43,121 nt of DNA, taken from assembly GCA_023252335.1 (NCBI GenBank), contig JAJPEA010000002.1:1-43121 (forward strand), in the 5' to 3' direction. Position numbers and translations under genes: made by a program. The stretch comes from Nitrosotalea sp. GTDB taxonomy: Archaea; Thermoproteota; Nitrososphaeria; Nitrososphaerales; Nitrosopumilaceae. Positions 24,795-31,332 of the stretch are shown one piece after another; within the stretch, counting starts at the first letter, position 1, and each line of letters opens with the position of its first letter. The notes beneath the pieces are model-generated. The model saw nothing but the letters and a program-made list of their open reading frames with translations. It was not told where the DNA came from and did not search any database.

Positions 24795-25130
24795 ATGGAT
24801 GCTAGGCGAAGGATTCCGGTTTATCTTATGATTGGAGTGGCGTTTGCCTTTACACTTTACTTTTTTGTCTCTCCCTTTGTCTCTCCATCAGATCAAGGTG
24901 GTCAGGTGCCTGCCATTAACCAAAGCCCTGATTCTGTCTCAACACTGGGAGGTGATATTGATACATGTGTAACAACTCCTACTTCAGATTGTGATCAAGA
25001 AATGTTACAGATAAAAAATTATTGTACTAGTAACAGGGGTCAAAACATTCCTATCTGCTCTGATGTTAGGGTACAGGAATATATTGACAGCAGAGGACTA
25101 GAGCGTCCTGTCATAAACACCGGAAGTTAA
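24795..25130 (+). CDS. Membrane-anchored extracytoplasmic small Cys protein
   Basis: 111 residues. One N-terminal membrane helix (about 8-26) after a basic MDARRR. The outside part has four Cys (DTCVTTPTSDCDQ; NYCTS; IPICSD), which could form disulfides, and a Gly/Pro/Ser-rich linker. It resembles small exported proteins often seen in Nitrososphaerota, but no named family is recognised. It has its own promoter and is convergent with the next gene (4 bases). Confidence 0.65.
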   Translation: MDARRRIPVYLMIGVAFAFTLYFFVSPFVSPSDQGGQVPAINQSPDSVSTLGGDIDTCVTTPTSDCDQEMLQIKNYCTSNRGQNIPICSDVRVQEYIDSRGLERPVINTGS

Positions 25131-25134
25131 TTTA

Positions 25135-25545
25135 CTATTTCTGAGCTTCTTGCATGAATCTTTCCATGTTTTGTTTTACCAGGGGAATTATCTTTTTTGT
25201 TATGATCTGATGAAAGTCGTCTGCATCAGGATCAAATGATAACAACAATACATGGGCAAGTCTTCGATTTTCATCAGCGATTGGGATTGTTGCCCTGATT
25301 ATTTTTGTATAGTGTGAACTTGCATAAGAAATTCTTCCAAGTAGGTATTCCCATCTGAGTCTGGTATATTGTCTTGTGGCTGCAGTTATTGCATACTGGG
25401 CCCTCTCTTCTGGTTTCATTACTGGGGTGAGGCCTGCTCTCTCGGATGCACCCTCTAGTGTTCCGTCTCCATCTGCAATTCCTGCAAATCTTATCTTCTT
25501 ATCTAGCGCCACTACACTTTTGCAGAAATCCTCGAAAAATGCCAT
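25135..25545 (-). CDS. Small soluble protein of a thaumarchaeal-type family
   Basis: 136 residues with VVALDKKIRFAGIADGDGTLEG at the start, a conserved-looking RLRWEYLLGRISYASSHYTKIIRATIPI middle and a helical C-terminus. The pattern (a short helix, a two-stranded piece, then YTKI and LLLSFDPDAD) is similar to small proteins with a Roadblock/profilin-like layout and to a family I believe is DUF6659, both only tentative. Multiple copies of such proteins occur in Nitrososphaerota genomes. No function is known. Confidence 0.6.
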   Translation of the reverse strand: MAFFEDFCKSVVALDKKIRFAGIADGDGTLEGASERAGLTPVMKPEERAQYAITAATRQYTRLRWEYLLGRISYASSHYTKIIRATIPIADENRRLAHVLLLSFDPDADDFHQIITKKIIPLVKQNMERFMQEAQK

Positions 25546-25595
25546 TCATTATGGTGTATCAGTTATGCTATATTTGCTTTCTGGGAAATTTCTCT

Positions 25596-25808
25596 TCACA
25601 TATTGTCTTGTTTTATGCTAGCAGGCCTTGCCTTTTGAAAGATAAAGTTACACAGCAGCATAAATCCAATCCATATTCCAATCATAAGAATAGGCGTATA
25701 GGGTCCTATGCATTGACTGCAGATGAACTTGTTTACAAGAAACACAATGGCGCCTCCAACAAGAGCACCTGTTGCATAATCTAGTAGCCTCCACAAGAAA
25801 TATTTCAT
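25596..25808 (-). CDS. Small two-helix membrane protein
   Basis: 70 residues with two hydrophobic helices (about 11-28 and 38-58), a CSQC pair between them and a basic tail. No family is recognised. It is likely a small membrane subunit or stress peptide. It lies upstream of the 136-residue gene on the same strand, 50 bases apart. Confidence 0.55.
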   Translation of the reverse strand: MKYFLWRLLDYATGALVGGAIVFLVNKFICSQCIGPYTPILMIGIWIGFMLLCNFIFQKARPASIKQDNM

Positions 25809-25857
25809 TTATTCTATGTTTGGATGGCCAAAATATAAGATTGATTTTACTTGTAGG

Positions 25858-26247
25858 CTAGGAAAAATGTCTCTTGATATTGTCTACTTCGATCTTTATC
25901 CATTCACAAAAGATCTCCCAAACAGCGTCTGGTGTAGAGTCATACTGGAAGAAAGTAAACATGACTGCAGTGGAGTTGTTAGGTAAAGAAATCACTCTCA
26001 TGTATGCTGGTGTCATACTATCCTCAGTAGATCCTGCATAGATGTCAATCAAACCTGCCTTTTGATTTGCATCTACTCTGATGAATACATCTCCAATTGG
26101 TGTTAGAGCCATGTATTTACCATCAACTAATGTTAGTTTCTTGACAAACTTTGTAGCCCATTTTGGAATGTTTTCAATATTTGATAAAAACCCAAATACT
26201 TTGTCTATTGGTGCGCATACTACACAAGTCTCAGTTATGGAATTCAT
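25858..26247 (-). CDS. SRPBCC (START/Bet v1-like) family protein
   Basis: 129 residues. N-terminal ITETCVVCAPIDKVFGFLSNIENIPKWATKF is the characteristic opening of SRPBCC helix-grip proteins (polyketide cyclase/dehydrase-like). The rest alternates strands and ends with a long C-terminal helix (AVWEIFCEWIKIEVDNIKRHF). These proteins bind hydrophobic ligands; the ligand cannot be inferred here. Confidence 0.8.
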   Translation of the reverse strand: MNSITETCVVCAPIDKVFGFLSNIENIPKWATKFVKKLTLVDGKYMALTPIGDVFIRVDANQKAGLIDIYAGSTEDSMTPAYMRVISLPNNSTAVMFTFFQYDSTPDAVWEIFCEWIKIEVDNIKRHFS

Positions 26248-26340
26248 TGTCTTGTCTCAAAATATCTATTAATTAAATGGTATTCTAGTAACAAACAAAA
26301 GAATGACTCATAAATCCATGGCTTGATTTATTGCAATATC

Positions 26341-26814
26341 ATGTCTCTAAAACCAAAGAGTGCAGAAGAATCAAGAGCAGAAATGACAGTTCGAATGTTT
26401 CCATCTGATGCAAATCCTGCAGGAAATGTATTTGGTGGTGAAATACTAAGACAGATTGATTTGATAGCAGGTCTTGTAGCGCAGAGACACTGCAAGAAAA
26501 ATGCAGTCACTGCATCAATTGATAGGGTCAATTTTTTAAAACCAGTTCTAGTTGGAAATGCACTAATACTAAATGCTCGATTAAACTATGTATCTCACTC
26601 TTCAATGGAAATTGAAATTAAAGTAGAAGCAGAAGATCTATTTACTGGAATTAAAACTCTAACCAATACCGCATATGTTACTTCTGTTGCATTAGATCAA
26701 ACTGGCAAGCCAACTGATGTACCCCCGCTCTTGATTGTCACAGAAGATGACAAGAAGAGGTTTGCAGAGGGAGAACAAAGAATGTTACAGAGAAAAAGAG
26801 AACGAAAACACTAA
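26341..26814 (+). CDS. Acyl-CoA thioesterase (hotdog fold)
   Basis: 157 residues from ATG 26341. The hotdog thioesterase II/YciA-like signature is clear: MFPSDANPAGNVFGGEILRQID (catalytic Asp/Asn region of the HGG..LxxxD type), ITASIDRVNFLKPVLVGN, VSHSSMEIEIKVEAED and TLTNTAYVTSVALD. It hydrolyses acyl-CoA thioesters; chain length is not predictable. The frame extends to TTG 26323, but ATG 26341 fits the family and a TATA-like CATAAATCC lies about 28 nt upstream. Charged KRKRERKH tail. Confidence 0.87.
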   Translation: MSLKPKSAEESRAEMTVRMFPSDANPAGNVFGGEILRQIDLIAGLVAQRHCKKNAVTASIDRVNFLKPVLVGNALILNARLNYVSHSSMEIEIKVEAEDLFTGIKTLTNTAYVTSVALDQTGKPTDVPPLLIVTEDDKKRFAEGEQRMLQRKRERKH

Positions 26815-26864
26815 TCGCAATTAATATTTTTGAATAAAACCAATTGATGTATCCCTGTAATAGC

Positions 26865-27503
26865 TTAATGTTTTTCATGATCTTCTATGGTGTATAATGC
26901 AGCACTTTTTGCAGCCATTTCTGCAATTTTTTTATTCTGTGAACTTCCTATTATTATCACATCATTTTGTTCAGGGGCTAGTTTTTCCATGATGAGTAAA
27001 TGTATTTTTTGATCATTTCGCATTAAATCCTCCCCAGTACCTGGTAAAACTAGCCTTTCATTTTTACAGATGAGTGTAGTTGCTCCAACTGCACCTGCCT
27101 TGATTGCAGCATCACGTTGTTCAATTCCGCTTTTTATGTTGTAAGCCATGTTCTTTAGAAGTACTGCATGATTGAATTTTCCCAAGGCTATTGAACACTT
27201 GGCAATGTCAGTCTCTCTTGGAATTATGACATGCAATTTAGAATACAGTGAATCTCCTTTATTTGTAAGCCACATGCCTGCATTGGAATTTTCAACAAGG
27301 CCATGCATCTTTAGATGCTTTACCAGAGTCTTAATGGAGCCTTCTCCAAGTTCGAGTTCTTGCATCATAACAGTTCGACTTATTTTTTTATTCTGTGACA
27401 TCATCTGCATTGTCTTAAAGACATGAACTAGATCAAAACTAAGCATTCTACTTGGAGCATGTCTTTGCGCTACCTTGGAAAGGAGATGTATTACTTGATG
27501 CAT
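26865..27503 (-). CDS. Winged-helix regulator with a C-terminal ligand-type domain (DUF4443-like)
   Basis: 212 residues. N-terminal winged helix about 15-85 (FKTMQMMSQNKKISRTVMMQELELGEGSIKTLVKHLKMHGLV; recognition helix in the GEGSIKTLVKHL stretch). The C-terminal 105-205 (SGIEQRDAAIKAGAVGATTL, LVLPGTGEDLMRND) resembles DUF4443 of archaeal transcription factors; this match is from memory. Probably a DNA-binding regulator with a small-molecule sensing domain. It is divergent from cbtB with 104 bases between, so a regulatory relationship is possible. Confidence 0.72.
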   Translation of the reverse strand: MHQVIHLLSKVAQRHAPSRMLSFDLVHVFKTMQMMSQNKKISRTVMMQELELGEGSIKTLVKHLKMHGLVENSNAGMWLTNKGDSLYSKLHVIIPRETDIAKCSIALGKFNHAVLLKNMAYNIKSGIEQRDAAIKAGAVGATTLICKNERLVLPGTGEDLMRNDQKIHLLIMEKLAPEQNDVIIIGSSQNKKIAEMAAKSAALYTIEDHEKH

Positions 27504-27573
27504 CTTGATTGTATAATCTGTTGTTCCATTATTAGATTTTAATATGATATCAAGTCGGATAAACCATCCAATT

Positions 27574-27585
27574 GTTTAAATAATC
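27574..27585 (+). promoter_or_regulatory. TATA box of the CbtB-like gene
   Basis: GTTTAAATAATC, centred about 28 nt before ATG 27608. The region between this gene and the divergent winged-helix gene could hold an operator; none is evident. Confidence 0.45.
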
Positions 27586-27607
27586 AATATCATGACACGA
27601 AAATAGA

Positions 27608-27835
27608 ATGGTTAACACATCACAAGTCTCAAAGACAAAACATGCAGTTCCACTCATTGCCGCAGTAGTTCTGTTTGCAATATTTGGAATGGGATATTTT
27701 GTAGTGGGCTTTGACCAAGGACAGATCTTTAGCATATTTGAAGGACAATCTGCATATGCACAGATGAATGGTGTTGGATATATGCACGAGTACACTCATG
27801 ACATGAGACACGCATCTGGTTTTCCATGCCACTAG
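27608..27835 (+). CDS. cbtB: CbtB-like cobalt transporter subunit
   Basis: 75 residues: one membrane helix (about 15-35) and the C-terminal MHEYTHDMRHASGFPCH, which matches the CbtB consensus MHEFFHDxRHLLGFPCH, with its His/Asp/Cys cluster as likely metal ligands. CbtB normally works with the larger CbtA in cobalt uptake for cobalamin. No CbtA gene is present beside it: the next gene (28067-28834) is unrelated and convergent. A T-rich stretch follows the stop. Nearby winged-helix gene is a possible regulator. Confidence 0.82.
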   Translation: MVNTSQVSKTKHAVPLIAAVVLFAIFGMGYFVVGFDQGQIFSIFEGQSAYAQMNGVGYMHEYTHDMRHASGFPCH

Positions 27836-27987
27836 CAGTTTTTTAATGAAATTTTTTATTTTTCTGTTATTTTAATTCTAATTTTTACTCAAATCTGCCA
27901 AGTTTTCTAGATTGACATTACGTGTAGCTTATTCAAAATGACAAACGGACATAAGGCATGGCATCACATATGAAATACATTCAACTA

Positions 27988-28031
27988 AAAGGGGACTTGG
28001 ATCTTCCATTGGTGGTCCGAACGACCCCTTT
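27988..28031. other. Hairpin in a convergent intergenic region
   Basis: AAAGGGG (27988-27994) pairs perfectly with CCCCTTT (28025-28031). Inner arms TTGGATC and GGTCCGAA can form a partly paired extension with G-T pairs. The 231-base region between cbtB and the convergent gene at 28067 otherwise holds only short open frames: 11 codons at 27938 and 22 codons at 27970-28038, overlapping as ATGA. The hairpin could be a bidirectional 3' end, an RNA element or accidental. Confidence 0.35.
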
Positions 28032-28066
28032 AATTTAAAGAAAATGAACTGTCTTTGTATTTTACA

Positions 28067-28834
28067 CTAGGGAAAGCAATCAAACGTACCTGGTGGTGGA
28101 TTTTTTATCCTATTCTGAAAGTCTTCAGCCGCATATTTCTGGTCCACCGAATATGGGATGAATCCAAAGATTGGTGCACTAACAGAAGTTGTTATGGTTG
28201 CCTTGGATGGATCAAATGTGGCATTTTCTTGTCCGATTCTGGTCACGGCATCCTTGTTTATGGCAAATATTCCATCTAATGTAGCAGCTGATTTTGGTGA
28301 CAGTGTGGAACCGCCAACTGTAGCTTTTTCTATAACATCTGAATTGTAAAATGCATCTATCTCATACTTGGTAAATGTAGCTGGAAAATATGATGGATTA
28401 CATGCATCAGTTTGTATGCTAAGTTCAGTATCTGAAATTGCTACCTGTTGACCGTGATGAGGGCGAAATTGTAAACTGTCTACTGCATATACGTCTAGCC
28501 CAATGTATGCAACAATTATGATTGCTGCAATGATGCCTATTGAGGCATATTTTTTAGTGGACATTTTCTTTACAGGCTTGGTCTCTGTCTGTATAGACTC
28601 AGGACTTGGAACCGTATTGTCTGGTATACTTTCTGGTTTAGAATCTATATTGTTATCACTTGAAACTTGATTGGTTTGAGGTTGATTTTCTATCAAATTT
28701 TCTATGTATTGATGATCTTCAAAGGAAACAGGTTCACCATTTTTGACTCTAGTCAGAATATTTTGTAATCTTTCAGTGTCTCCTTTCTGGGATTTTATCA
28801 ACTCCTCAATTTTAGCGGCAAGATCTTCTGACAT
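28067..28834 (-). CDS. Membrane-anchored protein with N-terminal repeated module and LEA14-like outer domain
   Basis: 255 residues. Residues 1-50 (MSEDLAAKIEELIKSQKG... IENLIEN) resemble the N-terminus of the small SHOCT-type protein at 17936-18232. A Pro/Ser/Thr/Gln-rich linker (51-90) follows, then a transmembrane helix (about 96-116). The external part (120-255) includes FYNSDVIEKATVGGSTLSPKSAATLDG and ATITTSVSAPIFGFIPYSV, similar to LEA14/WHy beta-sandwich domains. It probably links a cytoplasmic interaction module to an outer beta domain. The function is unknown. Confidence 0.65.
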   Translation of the reverse strand: MSEDLAAKIEELIKSQKGDTERLQNILTRVKNGEPVSFEDHQYIENLIENQPQTNQVSSDNNIDSKPESIPDNTVPSPESIQTETKPVKKMSTKKYASIGIIAAIIIVAYIGLDVYAVDSLQFRPHHGQQVAISDTELSIQTDACNPSYFPATFTKYEIDAFYNSDVIEKATVGGSTLSPKSAATLDGIFAINKDAVTRIGQENATFDPSKATITTSVSAPIFGFIPYSVDQKYAAEDFQNRIKNPPPGTFDCFP

Positions 28835-28983
28835 TCATTCAAAAGTGGTTTGTTCTTAATTTAAAGCAAGTGGATGTGCAACTAATCTGTAAAAATGACT
28901 GATAAAAGATTCTAAGAGATGTTCACCTGTGATTGTAGAGATAAAAATTAAACTTGCTCCAAAATGGGCATTGACTGGAAATG

Positions 28984-29280
28984 TTAGTATCTTATTTTGA
29001 TCTCTTGAGCAATCTCTAGGAATTTTTGTATTTCATGGTGAAATTTAATTCCTTTTTCTGTAATGACAAAATTACGACTTTTATTGTCTGTTCTTGATTC
29101 CATCAGTCCAAAGTCTATTAGCTTTTGGCATTTTTCCATTGCTGTATAGTGTGATAGATTTGCTCTTCGTGCAATTGAGGATATTATGATACCCTGCATG
29201 CCACACTCCATTGTAATTTGCAATATCTCTGAAACTACTCCGATCTCAGATCTGTACTGTTGTTTCATGCTTAGCGCCAT
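28984..29280 (-). CDS. Winged-helix transcriptional regulator, ArnR1-like
   Basis: 98 residues, one winged helix-turn-helix: IISSIARRANLSHYTAMEKCQKLIDFGLM (helices 2-3) and FVITEKGIKFHHEIQKFL (wing and C-terminal helix). The layout matches the small archaeal ArnR1-like wHTH group frequent in Nitrososphaerota. DNA binding is expected; no ligand domain. It is divergent from the MarR gene (102 bases between). Confidence 0.8.
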   Translation of the reverse strand: MALSMKQQYRSEIGVVSEILQITMECGMQGIIISSIARRANLSHYTAMEKCQKLIDFGLMESRTDNKSRNFVITEKGIKFHHEIQKFLEIAQEIKIRY

Positions 29281-29344
29281 TTTAGATTGTCACTCCGATT
29301 GGTATTACAAAACTTGTTTTCATGTACTATGTATTGAAACAAGG

Positions 29345-29355
29345 TCTATATAATC
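29345..29355 (+). promoter_or_regulatory. TATA box of the MarR-family gene
   Basis: TCTATATAATC, a strong match. Its centre is about 33 nt before ATG 29383 and only about 18 nt before ATG 29368, favouring 29383 as start. Confidence 0.55.
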
Positions 29356-29370
29356 ATTAGGAATCTAATG
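29355..29370 (+). promoter_or_regulatory. Inverted repeat, likely MarR autoregulatory operator
   Basis: CATTAG-GAAT-CTAATG is a perfect 6-bp inverted repeat with a 4-base spacer, immediately downstream of the TATA box and upstream of ATG 29383. ATTAGGAATC occurs again as a direct repeat at 29371-29380. The placement would block transcription initiation, as expected for a MarR repressor site. Confidence 0.5.
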
Positions 29371-29382
29371 ATTAGGAATCAA

Positions 29383-29859
29383 ATGAAAAAGTTCGATTAT
29401 GAAAATAGCATAGGGTTTATTGTATATTCAGCATCCAAGATGATGCAGAAAGCATTTGATCTGGAGTTACGAAATAAAACCGGAATAAACTTGGCCCAGT
29501 CTAAAGTCATATTTACATTGTACATGCAATCTGGTCCAACCCAACGAGAGATCGCTGATATGATTGGAGTTGAAACTCCTACGCTTGTACCAATAATTGA
29601 TAAATTAGAGGAAGATGGGTATGTGAAAAGAAAACCAGATGCCACAGACAGGAGAATAAAGCGAATTTACGCCACGGCAAAAACTGATTCACTGTGGGAC
29701 TTGATGGTGGAATGTATTACACAGATCAGAAAGATCTCAACAAAAGATCTCTCAGAACAAGAGATAAAGTCTGCATTTGACACTGTGAAAAAAATAACTG
29801 AAAACTTGACTATTTATCTTGCTGACCGGTCGCTAGACCTCAAAAAAACAAAAGATTGA
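29383..29859 (+). CDS. MarR-family transcriptional regulator
   Basis: 158 residues from ATG 29383 (MKKFDYENSIGFIVY). Winged HTH about 45-105: FTLYMQSGPTQREIADMIGV then TPTLVPIIDKLEEDGYVKRK and DATDRRIKRIYAT, the diagnostic MarR wing DxRDRR-like motif. Helical dimerisation arms lie at both ends. Represses, and is released by, small ligands in most family members. Inverted and direct repeats at its own start suggest autoregulation. The 5-codon-longer start at 29368 overlaps the operator and is less likely. Confidence 0.87.
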   Translation: MKKFDYENSIGFIVYSASKMMQKAFDLELRNKTGINLAQSKVIFTLYMQSGPTQREIADMIGVETPTLVPIIDKLEEDGYVKRKPDATDRRIKRIYATAKTDSLWDLMVECITQIRKISTKDLSEQEIKSAFDTVKKITENLTIYLADRSLDLKKTKD

Positions 29860-29928
29860 AAACAAGTATGCCCCAAGTCTGACCAGTCTTCCCATATCTA
29901 CAGAGTCAAAGAGAGCATCTAACTAATT

Positions 29929-29936
29929 CATATTTA
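29929..29936 (+). promoter_or_regulatory. TATA box of the 57-residue gene
   Basis: CATATTTA, centred 26-27 nt before ATG 29959, supporting a leaderless small gene. Confidence 0.45.
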
Positions 29937-29958
29937 CTAGTGGCACTAGTATAGTATC

Positions 29959-30132
29959 ATGGCAATGCTGAAAACAATTGGACGAGTTTTGGTGCTAATA
30001 GTAAGTGGAATTGCCATAGTGGTTGTTGGAGGATTCATGATGGGGGCAGTTGCCAAGTTGTATCTACCAGGGCGCAAAAAGGACAGACAAGAACCGCCTG
30101 AAAAATTTTATGAACGCAAAAAAACAGATTAA
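29959..30132 (+). CDS. 57-residue single-helix membrane protein
   Basis: Translates as MAMLKTIGRVLVLIV... ending ERKKTD at TAA 30130-30132. One hydrophobic helix (about 9-35, VLIVSGIAIVVVGGF), then a basic, Lys-rich cytoplasmic tail. Below the length of many gene callers. It has a TATA box at leaderless distance, and the stop codon overlaps the TATA box of the next gene. No family is recognised. Confidence 0.55.
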   Translation: MAMLKTIGRVLVLIVSGIAIVVVGGFMMGAVAKLYLPGRKKDRQEPPEKFYERKKTD

Positions 30133-30139
30133 TATTAAA
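30129..30139 (+). promoter_or_regulatory. TATA box overlapping a stop codon
   Basis: TTAATATTAAA is centred about 27 nt before ATG 30161 and shares its first bases with the TAA stop (30130-30132) of the preceding small gene. It supports start 30161 of the next gene. Confidence 0.5.
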
Positions 30140-30160
30140 GCAAGAAATTTTTCAATATTG

Positions 30161-30814
30161 ATGACTCAAACAAATACTGATTCACAGATAGCAAAGTTAC
30201 AATCAATCAAATATTTTACTCCTGCCAGATCTATTTCTGATGCAAATTCACTCTTGCCAAAAGTAGCAGAGATTGTGGAAAAATATGTCAAGGCATTGAC
30301 GCCATGGAAGAAAGACAATGATACGCTACAACATGCATCTGATTCACTTTGGGATCTAGCTAGAATGGAAGCAATGAGATCAGATCATACAAATACTTGG
30401 GACTTGGCGTGGAACTCTGCATGGAAATCTGCAAGTCAGTCTGCTCGTGATAACTATGGATGGTATGGAAGTGAATTTATTTCAGGAGAGACTGCAAGAG
30501 ATGCGGCACGAGATGCTGCAAAATATGCTGCAAGATATGATGTATGTGAATCAGTCAAGGAAAAATTTGGCGGCAATAATCCGTTTGAGCATGTGATAGA
30601 ATTGTACTCGATGGGTCTAAAACCAACATACTTTAGAAAAGTGGATGAGCAAGAAAAATTTGTTGTAGATTTTCCATTACATGTAGATGGCAAAAACATT
30701 CTAGGTTGTTATTTGCATGGAGATAAGGAAATATTGTTTACACATAATTGGATTGATTTTTGTACAAATTTGAAATCCACAAACAATCCTGAATCTAAAC
30801 GATCATTTGCATAA
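30161..30814 (+). CDS. Soluble protein with Trp/Ala-rich helical repeats, unknown
   Basis: 217 residues from ATG 30161; an upstream in-frame start at 30050 would run through the preceding small gene and its own promoter. Residues 60-130 have Trp/Ala repeats (SLWDLARMEAMRSD, TWDLAWNSAWKSASQSA) and Ala/Asp repeats (TARDAARDAAKYAARYD), a pattern like amphipathic helical bundle proteins. The C-terminal third looks mixed alpha/beta. No signal peptide. No family is recognised. Confidence 0.6.
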   Translation: MTQTNTDSQIAKLQSIKYFTPARSISDANSLLPKVAEIVEKYVKALTPWKKDNDTLQHASDSLWDLARMEAMRSDHTNTWDLAWNSAWKSASQSARDNYGWYGSEFISGETARDAARDAAKYAARYDVCESVKEKFGGNNPFEHVIELYSMGLKPTYFRKVDEQEKFVVDFPLHVDGKNILGCYLHGDKEILFTHNWIDFCTNLKSTNNPESKRSFA

Positions 30815-30824
30815 AGATACGCAT

Positions 30825-30835
30825 CTTTTAAGTAT
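30825..30835 (+). promoter_or_regulatory. TATA-like box of the 37-residue gene
   Basis: CTTTTAAGTAT, centred about 26 nt before ATG 30856. Confidence 0.35.
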
Positions 30836-30855
30836 CAGAATTTTTATAAAATATC

Positions 30856-30969
30856 ATGTGCGAAATGATTGATGAAATTGAAATCGAACATCTTAGAATG
30901 GCACTAGCTAGAGCAAGAAAAGAGATGCAAGAACCTGTACAAGAAAAACCACTTGTTGCAGTAGCCTAA
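30856..30969 (+). CDS. 37-residue small protein
   Basis: Reads MCEMIDEIEIEHLRMALARA and then a Lys/Glu/Pro/Val tail ending AVA at TAA 30967-30969. It forms a short amphipathic helix. Codon use is natural, and a TATA-like box lies at leaderless distance, so it is likely a real small gene below usual size cut-offs. Its last 4 bases overlap the end of the convergent 113-residue gene. No function is known. Confidence 0.45.
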   Translation: MCEMIDEIEIEHLRMALARARKEMQEPVQEKPLVAVA

Positions 30970-31307
30970 TAATTCCACTCGTCAGAAATGTCGTTCCAAA
31001 GTGAACGATATGGCTTGGCATCTTTTGAAATCTCTTCTTTTATTCTATGTTCTATTGAAAAATACATGTTTTCAAGTGCATCTACGCCACCGTCTACAAA
31101 CAATTCCTGACCTATCTCCTTTATCCTGTCCTCCTTGGAAGAATAATCTATAGCATTTGGATTTTGAATACAATATGTTATGAGATCGTACAATTCTTCT
31201 TCAAGGTATGCATCCAATGATATCTGAATTATATTTACAGTATAAAAGTTCTTGATTATTTTTATGGTTAGTGGTTTTTGACTGGGTGATCTTTTACCTG
31301 ACACCAA
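30966..31307 (-). CDS. Small helical protein, unknown
   Basis: 113 residues from TTG 31307, or 112 from GTG 31304. Mostly helical: SLDAYLEEELYDLITYCIQN, KEIGQELFVDGGVDALENMYF and IEHRIKEEISKDAK. Acidic, ending SDEWNY. No family is recognised. It is divergent from the Cdc48-type gene, with starts only about 25 bases apart, and the TTTAAAAATT between them may be their promoter. Confidence 0.6.
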   Translation of the reverse strand: MVSGKRSPSQKPLTIKIIKNFYTVNIIQISLDAYLEEELYDLITYCIQNPNAIDYSSKEDRIKEIGQELFVDGGVDALENMYFSIEHRIKEEISKDAKPYRSLWNDISDEWNY

Positions 31308-31332
31308 ATCAAGGTTTAAAAATTAGTCTATT

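Noticed and set aside
28067..28834. CbtA as partner of the neighbouring CbtB
   Set aside because: This gene has one membrane helix and an LEA14-like outer domain, not the multi-helix layout of CbtA, and it is convergent rather than co-directional.
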